This document shows, piece by piece, positions 27,419-36,120 of a stretch of 64,000 bases of DNA. Numbering within the stretch: position 1 is the first letter of the stretch; the number at the start of each line of letters is the position of its first letter. The stretch lies in the NCBI GenBank assembly GCA_009377495.1, contig WHTZ01000025.1, forward strand, positions 1 to 64,000, in the 5' to 3' direction. This stretch comes from Luteitalea sp. (lineage in GTDB: Bacteria; Acidobacteriota; Vicinamibacteria; Vicinamibacterales; Vicinamibacteraceae). The position numbers and the translations under genes are program-made. Below the pieces are notes generated by a model. That model worked only from the letters and a program-made list of their open reading frames with translations, did no database searches and had not been told where the DNA came from.

Positions 27419-29117
27419 GAACGGGCTCCAAAGCCGTGAACCATTTCTCGAGCCATTCGACCGCGGCCTTCCGCGCGGCGGGCGGAAAGTCGTGATCGCC
27501 GGCGTACCAGTGGTAGCGCACGCGCTCCGGCACACCCAGCGCCCGGTAGACTTCCGCGACGGCCGCATAGTTCTCTTCTTCGAAAGGCCGACGCTCGCCC
27601 ACGGCCTGGCCGACGAGCAGCGGTCTCGGCGCGATGAGCGCCGTCACCTCGTAGAAGGTGATCGGCGGCGGCTCGTGCGCGAGGATATAGGGCCGCAGGC
27701 GCGGAAGCGATTGACTGTGCCGGCTGCCCCCGGGGACGGCCCAGTGCATGCCGTGGTGCACGAACTCGGAGACGGGGCCGTTTGCGACGGCCACGCGGAT
27801 GCGCGGATCGAACGCTGCCGCGAAGATGGTGCTGTGGCCGCCGTAGGAGTGGCCGACCATGCCGATCTTCGCTCGGTCGACGAAGGGCAGCGACTGGAGA
27901 TAATCGATCGCCCGCGACGTATCCCAGGCATCCTTGCCGTGAATGGACCAATCGGGGAACCGTTCATAGAAATCCTCCGTATCGTAGGGCGCGCGGCCGG
28001 GCGCTATCCGCTCGCCATCACGCAGCCAGTCCGGAGCCAGCGCGACGAAGCCGGCGCGCACCATGTCCAGGGCGAACGCCGCGTTCTTCCGTGGTGGGGT
28101 GCCTGGCTTGGGACCTGATAGACCGACGGTCGTGTCCTTGCCAGCGCCCGCGGTGGTGCCATAGAAGCAGATGACGGCGGGTCGCTTTTCGTATGGATCG
28201 ACCACGGCCACATCGTCCGGCACCAGCAGCCACGCAAGCATGCGGTCCCCCTCCTGCACCGGAATGGCGACCTTACGGCGGACATAGCCGCCGAAGCGAT
28301 CCTCGGAGACGATCCGAGCGTCGAGCGGACCTCGCTCGGCGTGCGCCCACGGATCGCGAGGCGGCACGCCGAAGATGGCGTCCATGCCAGCGCGGATCCT
28401 CGCGCGAATCCGCGGCCAGCTCGTCGCGTCCAGCGGCTGCTCCCAGAGCCCAGCGGCCGGTGCTCGGTCCATCTCCCGGAGCGCCACGACGCGCGGCGCC
28501 GGGGCCGGCTCGTAGCGATCGCGCTTGGCGAGGAAATCCTGCCGGATCTCATCGGCGCTCAGCTCGCGGGCGTGCACCCACACCTCGCCGACGAGTCCCC
28601 CCAACGGCACCGAAACTCTGATTGGCTCGCCGGCGGCCGTATCACGAAACGGATGGACCTTCGGCGCCCACGTCGATTCGCGGTCCGTGTGCACGAGCGT
28701 CCCATTGACGTAGAACTTCTGATAGCCATGGGCGTCCTTGACAACGGCCACCTGATGCCACGTGTTGATGCGGATCTCCTGGACAGTGACGTGCACGAAC
28801 GGCATCGCGCCGTTGCCGTTGATCGTGCCCATCAGGAAGCCGTGTCGATCGGTGCCGACGACGAAGTTCACCCAGTCGGGCCGGGGCCGGAAGAACCGTT
28901 CGCCTTGCGGCCCGATCTCGGGCATCCCGCGCGAAATCCAGATCTGCTCGCCCTTGCGCCGGGGATAGAACCAGCCGCCGACGGTCACCGCGTCTACGCC
29001 ATCGAGCTCGTTCTGGAACGGGACCACGATGATGTCGTGCGGGCCGCGAAACTCCCGCGGCTCGTCGAAGGCGAGCGAGGCGGCGGCAGCAGTCAGCAGG
29101 ACAACGGCGAAAAGCAT
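27402..29117 (-). CDS. Exported LamG-like plus alpha/beta-hydrolase esterase
   Basis: 571 residues with a signal peptide. Residues 25-200 form a LamG/concanavalin-like sandwich (GGWFYPRRKGEQIWI, TWHQVAVVKDAHGYQKFYVN). The second half is a dienelactone-hydrolase or acetylxylan-esterase-like alpha/beta hydrolase with nucleophile motif GMVGHSYGGHS and a late His in YAGDHDFPPAAR. It likely removes acyl groups from a polysaccharide bound by the LamG domain. It is part of the operon running from the Oar receptor to 23733. Confidence 0.85.
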   Translation of the reverse strand: MLFAVVLLTAAAASLAFDEPREFRGPHDIIVVPFQNELDGVDAVTVGGWFYPRRKGEQIWISRGMPEIGPQGERFFRPRPDWVNFVVGTDRHGFLMGTINGNGAMPFVHVTVQEIRINTWHQVAVVKDAHGYQKFYVNGTLVHTDRESTWAPKVHPFRDTAAGEPIRVSVPLGGLVGEVWVHARELSADEIRQDFLAKRDRYEPAPAPRVVALREMDRAPAAGLWEQPLDATSWPRIRARIRAGMDAIFGVPPRDPWAHAERGPLDARIVSEDRFGGYVRRKVAIPVQEGDRMLAWLLVPDDVAVVDPYEKRPAVICFYGTTAGAGKDTTVGLSGPKPGTPPRKNAAFALDMVRAGFVALAPDWLRDGERIAPGRAPYDTEDFYERFPDWSIHGKDAWDTSRAIDYLQSLPFVDRAKIGMVGHSYGGHSTIFAAAFDPRIRVAVANGPVSEFVHHGMHWAVPGGSRHSQSLPRLRPYILAHEPPPITFYEVTALIAPRPLLVGQAVGERRPFEEENYAAVAEVYRALGVPERVRYHWYAGDHDFPPAARKAAVEWLEKWFTALEPVHVMAK

Positions 29118-29184
29118 TGTTCTTCCTTGGCACGCGACGGCGACGGGCGATGCGCGGGCTCTCGGGGCCGAGGCGCCGGGATGC

Positions 29185-32100
29185 TCAGAAGCTGAGCCGA
29201 AGCCCGATCTGGCCTTGGCGCGGGGTGCCGAGCTGCGCCGTCACGCGTCCGAAGTCCACCGAGTTGATGTTCGTCACGGGCGGAGTGAAGTTCGTGCGGT
29301 TCAGCACGTTGTAGAACTCGATGCGGAGCTCGATCTGCATGCGCTCGCCGATCCGCGTCTTCTTGAGCAATGCGAAGCTTTCATCGTAGAACGGGAAGGC
29401 GCGCTCGTGGATCGTTCGCGGCACGTCGCCGAAGCGGAAGCGCTCCGTGTTGATGAAGGTGTCCTGATTCAGCCAGCGGTGCACGGCCGGATCGAAGTCG
29501 CCGGCGCTGACGTTCGTGCGAATTGGCACGGCGGGATTGTACGTGGGGCGGTTTGGGGAGAAGATTCCGGTTGTCATCCCGCCGGAAATCCGGAGCGGCG
29601 GCCCGCTCTGATACCGGCTCATGCCGGACACCTGCCAACCCTCGAGGAGCCACCCGACGACTGGAATATCGCTACTGAGGAAGCGCCGGCCGCGGCCAAT
29701 CGGCAGGTCGTAGGCATAGCCGATGACGAGGACGTGCGGGAGGTCGTTGTAGCTGAGCGATTTCTCGAGCCGTACGTCGTAGGCGTTCATGGGGCCGGCG
29801 TTCTGCTCGAATATCTGGCTCTCTCCAGAGTCGGTCAGCTTCTTCGACCACGTGTAGGCGACGCTAAAGGTCAACCCGTGCGAATAGCGCTTCTGCACCA
29901 TGACCTGCAGCGAGTTGTAGGTGGAGCGTCCCAGTGTCTCCATCGGCGCCGTGATGTCCAAGTACTGGGGGAAGGGGCGGAGCGCTTGCGCGACGGTTCC
30001 AACAAAGTCGGGATACGGCGGGGTGATGCCGGCCTCCCGAGCGGCCGATGAGTGCACGTCGGCGGTGAGCAGCGCGCCCAGACGCATCCAGTCAGGATGA
30101 AGCTGATTGATGCGAAGGTTGCTCGACGTGAGGCGCGTGCCCTTGCTGCCGACGTACGCGACGTCGACCATGAGATCGTCCGTGATCTGACGCTGCACGC
30201 CGAAGTGCCAGTTCTGAACGTACGGGGGCCGTCCATCCTCGGGTCGGACCCAGTTGCTGATGCTCTGGTTGTTCGCAAAGCTGGGATCGAGCACGGGCGG
30301 CGGCGGATTCACGGGCGGCAGGCCGTCGTCCCAATAGAACGCGGGCGAGCGGCCGCTGGGATCCGTCACGCTGAACGTCGGCTGCGCGTTGTATCCGAGC
30401 TGCAGCCGCGTGCCGAGCGCATTCTCGCTGACGGCGCCGCCGGTGCCGTAGAAGATGCCGTAGCCACTCCGCACGACGGTGCGATCGGTCAGCCGCAGCG
30501 CGAACCCGACCCTCGGACCGAAGCTCGTGTAGTCGGTCTCGGCGATCTGCCGCTTGCCGATGTGCCCCGGACCATCGCCGGCGAAAACGAGCGCGCCGGG
30601 TCGACCGCCGGCGGCCGGGTTCGGCGCCGTTGGATCGAAGAACGTGAGGCGGTCGGTGCGCTCGCGCAGCGGCACGGCGACCTCGTAGCGCAGGCCGAGA
30701 TTCACCGTCAAGCGGCGCGTGAGCTTGAGGTCGTCCTGCAAGAACGCGCTTGCGTACGAGAATCGGTTGCCGACGCTGGCGGTTGGATAGAGGACCGTGC
30801 CGCCCTGCACGGCGCCGAGCAGGAACGTGGCGATGCCGCTGCCCGTGTTGGCACGGTTCGGACTCGCCGGATTGGATGTAAAGCCGGAGCCGAAGCTGAA
30901 CGTGCCGTGGGTGCGGTGGAACACGCGCGCGTTGAGCTGGTAGTGCCGATAGTCGCCTCCGAAGCGCAGGGAGTGCTTTCCGACGATCTTGGTGGCCACA
31001 TTGGAGACGATGAACGAGCTCTCGGCCTGATAGGCGTTCGCCTCGCCGCCGAGGCCGACGCCGTCGTCGACCTCGCTGCCGAAGTTGATGCGTGGAAAGG
31101 CACCGCGCTCGTCGTCGCCGGTGCCCCGCAGCCCCAGCTTGGCCGGCCAGCCCTCGCCCACCGTCGGCGACCCGGTGAACGGGGCGTCGCGGTTGAATCC
31201 GATGGAGAGGCGGTTGACGAGAGTCGGGCTGACGGTCCAGTCGTGACTCAGGCGAACGAGATGGGCGCGCTCGTCGCGCCGTGTGAACCCCGAGAAGATG
31301 CGATCCGGCAGCGGACCGGAGCCGGCGCGCACGAAGGTGCCCGACGAATAGAGGCCGCTCAGGCGGTGATTGTCGGAGAGTACGTGGTCGAGCTTTACCT
31401 GCCAGCGGTCGTCGTCGGAAATGGTGCTGCGCACGCCGATGAAGTTCAGCGTCTGGCCGGGCAGCGTCGGCGCCGGAAGCAGCGCCGCCACGGCCCGGGA
31501 AACCTCGCTGATCCGATCGGCCGGAATGATGTTGCCCGGAAACTGGGTGCGCTCGATGTCACCGGCCGCGTTGCGCCGGCTGGTCCGCGGGTCGTAGATC
31601 GGACGGACGTTCCCGTCCGGATCGAGAAGGCCCGAGACGTCTCCACGGAGGAACTCCGGCCTCGGCACCGTCACGAGCTCGTTCGCGCTCGCCGTCCGCC
31701 AGCGGAGGCCGTTGTAGAACGCGTAGAAGAACGTGCGGTTGCGACCGTCGTACAGCTCGGGGATCGCGAGTGGGCCGCCGAAGGTCACCCCGAACTCGTT
31801 CTGCCGGTCGCGCTGCTTGGCTGGCGCGAAGAAGCCGCGTGCGTGCAAGGCTTCGTTGCGGAGGAAGTTGTACGCGGAGCCGCGGAAGTCGTTTCCTCCC
31901 GAGCGAGTGGTGAGCGTGATGATGCCTCCGGCCGAGCGCCCGAACTCGGCCGAGTACGAGCCGGTGAGCATCTTGAATTCCTGAATCGAATCCGGTGGTG
32001 GTGAGCTCGCCCAAAAGCGGCCCGGACTATGGATCTCACCGATGGAGATGCCGTCATACAGGATCTCTCGGGCGTTCTCCTGGCTGCCGTTGGTCTGCCA

Positions 32101-32658
32101 CTGCCCGCCGCGATCCCACTGGAGGTTCGCGTTGGTGCCGCCGGAGCCGCCGCCGGTCGTGACACCGGGGATGAGGAGCGTGAAGGTGTCCGCCATCCGC
32201 CGCTGGCCGGGCGTGGAGAGCGGCAGATCGAGGACGGTCTGAGAGCGGACGACAGCGCCGAGCTCGGAGGTCTCGCTGGAGAGGAGGGGCGTCGAGGCCG
32301 CGACGGTCACCTCCTCGACGAGATCGCCGACCTGCAGCGTGAGGTCCAGACGTCTCGTCTGGTTGATGTTCACTTCGACGCCGGATCGCACGAGCGTCTG
32401 GAACCCGGACATCTCGACGGTGATGTCGTAGATCCCCGGGCGGAGAGAGACCGTATAGACGCCGGCGGTCGTCGTCTGCGTCGCCGTGCGAACACCGGTC
32501 GCGACATCCTCCGCGCCCACCGAGGCGCCTGTGATGACGGCATCGGCGGGGTCGGTCACGATCCCGGTCAGCGTGCCGTTGACGGTTTGCGCCTGCCCGG
32601 CGCACACACCCGCCAGGGTAGCCACAGCGCAGCACAAGAAGCGGCAAAGTATTTTCAT
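29185..32658 (-). CDS. TonB-dependent outer-membrane receptor, Oar-like
   Basis: 1157 residues, full length for the family. Signal peptide, then a carboxypeptidase-regulatory domain (LTGIVTDPADAVITGASVGA, YDITVEMSGFQTLVRSGVEV), a plug (SSETSELGAVVRSQTVLDLP) and a long barrel ending FGRVTAQLGTPRQGQIGLRLSF, with the terminal Phe expected for BAM insertion. It would import an oligosaccharide or peptide across the outer membrane. It heads the esterase-oxidoreductase-DUF6807 operon and is divergent from the membrane regulator at 32806, which may control it. Confidence 0.92.
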   Translation of the reverse strand: MKILCRFLCCAVATLAGVCAGQAQTVNGTLTGIVTDPADAVITGASVGAEDVATGVRTATQTTTAGVYTVSLRPGIYDITVEMSGFQTLVRSGVEVNINQTRRLDLTLQVGDLVEEVTVAASTPLLSSETSELGAVVRSQTVLDLPLSTPGQRRMADTFTLLIPGVTTGGGSGGTNANLQWDRGGQWQTNGSQENAREILYDGISIGEIHSPGRFWASSPPPDSIQEFKMLTGSYSAEFGRSAGGIITLTTRSGGNDFRGSAYNFLRNEALHARGFFAPAKQRDRQNEFGVTFGGPLAIPELYDGRNRTFFYAFYNGLRWRTASANELVTVPRPEFLRGDVSGLLDPDGNVRPIYDPRTSRRNAAGDIERTQFPGNIIPADRISEVSRAVAALLPAPTLPGQTLNFIGVRSTISDDDRWQVKLDHVLSDNHRLSGLYSSGTFVRAGSGPLPDRIFSGFTRRDERAHLVRLSHDWTVSPTLVNRLSIGFNRDAPFTGSPTVGEGWPAKLGLRGTGDDERGAFPRINFGSEVDDGVGLGGEANAYQAESSFIVSNVATKIVGKHSLRFGGDYRHYQLNARVFHRTHGTFSFGSGFTSNPASPNRANTGSGIATFLLGAVQGGTVLYPTASVGNRFSYASAFLQDDLKLTRRLTVNLGLRYEVAVPLRERTDRLTFFDPTAPNPAAGGRPGALVFAGDGPGHIGKRQIAETDYTSFGPRVGFALRLTDRTVVRSGYGIFYGTGGAVSENALGTRLQLGYNAQPTFSVTDPSGRSPAFYWDDGLPPVNPPPPVLDPSFANNQSISNWVRPEDGRPPYVQNWHFGVQRQITDDLMVDVAYVGSKGTRLTSSNLRINQLHPDWMRLGALLTADVHSSAAREAGITPPYPDFVGTVAQALRPFPQYLDITAPMETLGRSTYNSLQVMVQKRYSHGLTFSVAYTWSKKLTDSGESQIFEQNAGPMNAYDVRLEKSLSYNDLPHVLVIGYAYDLPIGRGRRFLSSDIPVVGWLLEGWQVSGMSRYQSGPPLRISGGMTTGIFSPNRPTYNPAVPIRTNVSAGDFDPAVHRWLNQDTFINTERFRFGDVPRTIHERAFPFYDESFALLKKTRIGERMQIELRIEFYNVLNRTNFTPPVTNINSVDFGRVTAQLGTPRQGQIGLRLSF

Positions 32659-32805
32659 AGTGCACCGGCCCCAGAACCGCGAGGTCTCCTCCTTGTCGGA
32701 TAGAGTCCCTTATAATTGCGTCATGCTGCAGCGTCAACGACTTGGCGCGTGGTGGCGCACTCTGGCATGGTTCGGCGTATGGCGACACGTGGCTCGAGGT
32801 GATCT

Positions 32806-34887
32806 GTGTCAGCGTTGAATCCGGTCAACCAACCTCCGCACGAGCATCCGGAGGAGCGACTCGACTCGTGGAAGGAGATCGCGGCGTTCTTGCGCAGGGG
32901 CGTGCGCACGGTCCAGCGGTGGGAGCGGACCGAGGACCTGCCGGTACGCCGTCACGTGCACGAGCGCGGCGGCTCGGTCTACGCCTACAAGTCCGAGACC
33001 CTCGAGTGGTATCGAGGGCGGCAAGCTCGCCTGGCCCGCTTGTCGGTCGATGAGACCCTGCCGCCCGAGGACCGCCCACGCGCGCTCTCGCCGCACGGGA
33101 GGGTTGCCGCAGGGCCGCCCGCCGCGCCCCGCCAATGGGTCCGCAGCCTCGTGCCGATCTCCGCGGCGCTCATCGTAGGAATCGGGGCAGTCGTGGGCTG
33201 GTCCGTGCTCAGTGCGCCACGGCCCTTCGTCGGACAGACGAGGACCGTGCTCAGCGTGGTGGGTCGCGCCTCGCAGTCGGTGCTGTCGCCAGACGGACAG
33301 CGGGTCGCCTTCACGTGGAACGGCGAGGGGGAATTCGGGAATCTCGATCTCTATGTGAAGTCGGTCGGGAATGGCCCTCCCCGGCGGCTGACGGGGGACC
33401 CGACGAACGAGCACAGTCCCGCCTGGTCGCCCGACGGGAGCAAGCTGGCCTTTCTGCGCGACGGCGCAGGCGCGTTCATGATCGGCCTGCAAGGGGGGAC
33501 TCCGACGCTCCTCGAGCCGCAGCGCCCCAACGCGGTCTACGGCGTGGGCATGAGCTGGTCGCTGGACGGACGGTTTCTGTACTTTCCCGAGCGGCGCATC
33601 GCTCGTGAGCCGATGTCGATCTATCAGTTGTCCGTGGCTGATGGCGGCGTGCGGCGGCTCACCACACCGCGAGACGGCGCGGGCGACATGTACGCGGCGG
33701 TTGCGCCGGACGGGCGGCAACTGGCGTTCATCAGGCAGTCCGCCAATCTTGCGGCGGACCTTTATCGCTTGCGCATCGGGGACGATGGACGGCCCGCCAC
33801 CGAGCCGAGGCGCCTGACGTTCCAGAGCAGTCGGATCGCGGGGCTCGACTGGCTCCCGGACGGGCAAGGTATCGTCTTCTCTTCCGATCATTCCGGCGGA
33901 AGGCGCCTCTGGATGCTGCGGCTGGGCGCCTGGGGACGCCAGTCGCTGGAGCCGCTGGCGTTTGCCGGCGAGCAGGCCTTCCAACCCAGCGTCGCGAAGG
34001 CCGCGCGCCAGCACGTCGTCTACTCGCGAAGATACTGGCCCGCCGCCATCTGGAGGCTCGAGCTGGCGCGACCGGACCGGCCGGCCGGTCCGCCGGTAAA
34101 GCTGATCGGCTCGACTCGCCAGGATCTGGAGCCGGCGTGGTCGCCCGACGGCCGGCGGATCGCGTTCGTCTCCACACGCACCGGACACACCGAGATCTGG
34201 GTTAGTCAGGCCGATGGTCGTGCGGCCACGCAGGTGACGAGCTTCGGCGGACCGCGTACGCACAAACCGGCATGGTCGCCCGACGGCCGCTGGCTTGCGT
34301 TCGCCTCGGGCCGCGAGCGTCGCTCGTCGGTGTTCATCATTGCCGCGACCGGCGGATCACCGCGCAGTCTGACGCCTGCCGACATGCACTGCTATCAACC
34401 CGCTTGGTCCGCCGACGGCCGGCGGCTGTATTTCACCTCCGATCGATCGGGAGCGCCCGAGGTCTGGAGCATCCCGGTAGCGGGCGGATCGCCCGTGCGA
34501 GCCACCCGGCAGGGCGGTATCCAGGCGCAAGTCTCCCAGGACGGTGCCTGGGTGTATTACCGACGAAACGGGCTCTGGCGCATGCCGGCATCCGGCGGAG
34601 CGGCGCGCGAGATCATCGAAGGCTACGTCGGCAACTATGCGGTCGGAGATCGAGGCATCTACTTCGACCGCGGGTTCGGGGACTATGCGGATCCGGAGAT
34701 CTATTACCGGGACTTCGACAGCGGGCGGACGACGCTGTTGACGCGTCTCGACCGGCGAATGTCCGACGGCCTCGCCGTGTCACGGGATGGACGCGCTCTA
34801 CTGCTAACGCTGAACGATCGACAGAGCAGCGAGCTCGTGCTGGTGAGCGCCAATCTCGGACGACGTCTCGCGCGCGTCGGTTACTGA
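32806..34887 (+). CDS. Membrane-anchored HTH regulator with periplasmic TolB-like beta-propeller
   Basis: 693 residues. The cytoplasmic N-terminus has a MerR-like HTH (LDSWKEIAAFLRRGVRTVQR followed by WERTEDLPVRRH). One membrane helix lies at about 111-133. The periplasmic part is a WD40/TolB-like propeller with many SPDGxxxAF repeats (HSPAWSPDGSKLAFLRDG, EPAWSPDGRRIAFVSTRTG). This architecture, typical of Acidobacteriota, senses something outside and binds DNA inside. Its position 147 bases from the divergent Oar receptor suggests local control. The start could also be placed at GTG 32806 or slightly later. Confidence 0.85.
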   Translation: MSALNPVNQPPHEHPEERLDSWKEIAAFLRRGVRTVQRWERTEDLPVRRHVHERGGSVYAYKSETLEWYRGRQARLARLSVDETLPPEDRPRALSPHGRVAAGPPAAPRQWVRSLVPISAALIVGIGAVVGWSVLSAPRPFVGQTRTVLSVVGRASQSVLSPDGQRVAFTWNGEGEFGNLDLYVKSVGNGPPRRLTGDPTNEHSPAWSPDGSKLAFLRDGAGAFMIGLQGGTPTLLEPQRPNAVYGVGMSWSLDGRFLYFPERRIAREPMSIYQLSVADGGVRRLTTPRDGAGDMYAAVAPDGRQLAFIRQSANLAADLYRLRIGDDGRPATEPRRLTFQSSRIAGLDWLPDGQGIVFSSDHSGGRRLWMLRLGAWGRQSLEPLAFAGEQAFQPSVAKAARQHVVYSRRYWPAAIWRLELARPDRPAGPPVKLIGSTRQDLEPAWSPDGRRIAFVSTRTGHTEIWVSQADGRAATQVTSFGGPRTHKPAWSPDGRWLAFASGRERRSSVFIIAATGGSPRSLTPADMHCYQPAWSADGRRLYFTSDRSGAPEVWSIPVAGGSPVRATRQGGIQAQVSQDGAWVYYRRNGLWRMPASGGAAREIIEGYVGNYAVGDRGIYFDRGFGDYADPEIYYRDFDSGRTTLLTRLDRRMSDGLAVSRDGRALLLTLNDRQSSELVLVSANLGRRLARVGY

Positions 34888-34929
34888 CGCGGCTCGCCGG
34901 CTGGCCGAACACGGGGCCAGCTCCTTCGT

Positions 34930-35508
34930 TTGGTTGTCGAAGTGCGCCACACACCGGTCAGTCCGGCCGGAGTGCGTCGACGAGATCGCGAGACGGCACT
35001 GGCGGCGATCCGCTACGAGCGGTCGCTCTTTGACGCCGGTGCACGAAGTTGGCGAGATCTGAGGAGTGACTCGGACACCACCACGATGTTCGTCAACGCG
35101 TGGTGCCACGGCGCGCCCGGAATCGGCCTTGCGCGGATGTCCGGTCTCACGAGCCTCGACGACCGCGAAGTCCGGCTGGAAATCGAAGCCGCTGTGGAAA
35201 CCACGCTCCGCGAAGGCTTCGAGATGAACCATTCCTTGTGTCATGGCGCGCTCGGGAATCTCGAGTTGCCCATGGCTGCCGGTCGAGCGTTCGGCAGGAC
35301 GGACTGGCAGTCCGAAGTCGACTCCGCAACCCGCCAGATCCTGCGTCGCCTGACGAGCTGCGGGCCGATCTGCGGCTCACTCGCCGGCATCGAAACCCCA
35401 GGATTCATGAACGGGCTCGCCGGCATCGGGTACGGGCTGCTGCGGCTTGCACATCCGGACCGCGTTCCGTCGGTGCTGACGATGGAGGCGCCTCGGCGCG
35501 GTAGGTGA
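34930..35508 (+). pseudogene. LanM lanthipeptide synthetase, C-terminal cyclase fragment
   Basis: 192 residues. The LanC-type cyclase signature is clear: AIRYERSLF, FVNAWCHGAPGIGLARM (zinc Cys), NHSLCHGALGNLEL (Cys-His zinc ligands) and FMNGLAGIGYGLLRLAHPDRVPSVL at the natural C-terminus. A complete LanM is about 1000 residues and starts with a dehydratase domain; none of that is present, since the regulator gene ends 43 bases upstream. Whether the short protein is still made and active is unknown; it keeps all three zinc ligands. Confidence 0.75.
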
Positions 35509-35541
35509 TAGGGGAAAGGGCCAAGGGCCAGGAAGGCGCCA

Positions 35542-36120
35542 GTGATTTCGTTTCGTGAAGCAGCATTGCGAGATCTCTACAGCCCGAGAGAGCGGGCCGA
35601 CGTGTTGAGGCTGCCGTCGGCGTGGATGAACATCACGGCCGTAACGTTGGCGGTCGTGGGTGTGGCTGTTGCGGCAGGAGCGGCCTCGATCGCAGTGCCG
35701 GTGTATGCGGAAGTTCCCGCGATCCTGGTGCCCGCCGCCGGTGGTGGTTCCTCGGATGTGGCGGCGTTCGCGGTTCTGCCTGCGGACAAGCGTGACCTTT
35801 TCGTCGAGGACCGGCAAGTGCATCTCCATCTGATTCGGCATCCCGGCGCGCGCTTCTCCGGCCGACTCACGCGTGTGGCAGAAGACGTTGTCGAGGCCGG
35901 TGAGCTGAAACGTCTTCTGCGACTGGCCATCCCCAGCGGGAGTCCCCTGTCGGGAGGCGTCACACTCGTCTCCATCGAGATCGATCGCGCCGGGCTCGAC
36001 ATCGCGTCGATCGAGACCTCGAGTCCGGCCGGGACGCGCGCGACGGCAAGCCTCCGGGTCGGGCGTCTGGTGTTGCTTCGGTTGTGGCTGTCGCACCTGA
36101 CGTCGGGTAAACACCGATGA
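35542..36120 (+). CDS. Reduced HlyD-like membrane fusion protein of a RiPP export locus
   Basis: 192 residues. A single membrane helix lies at about 30-52 (ITAVTLAVVGVAVAAGAASI) after a short cytoplasmic start (FREAALRDLYSPRERADVLR). The rest looks like the C-terminal beta-barrel half of HlyD-type adaptors (VRHLIRHPGARFSGRLTRVAE-like segment, GTRATASLRVGRLVLLRLWL), where VGRxxLxxxL is usual at the end. The long coiled coil and lipoyl domain of normal adaptors are absent. The stop overlaps the ABC gene start (ATGA at 36117), so the two are coupled. The assignment is by position and partial motifs. Confidence 0.6.
   Translation: MISFREAALRDLYSPRERADVLRLPSAWMNITAVTLAVVGVAVAAGAASIAVPVYAEVPAILVPAAGGGSSDVAAFAVLPADKRDLFVEDRQVHLHLIRHPGARFSGRLTRVAEDVVEAGELKRLLRLAIPSGSPLSGGVTLVSIEIDRAGLDIASIETSSPAGTRATASLRVGRLVLLRLWLSHLTSGKHR

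Noticed and set aside
30052-32004. 650-residue open frame on the plus strand
   Set aside because: Antisense to the Oar-like receptor, whose protein is clearly the real product.
32809-34263. 484-residue open frame on the minus strand
   Set aside because: Antisense to the membrane regulator; no signal or domain.
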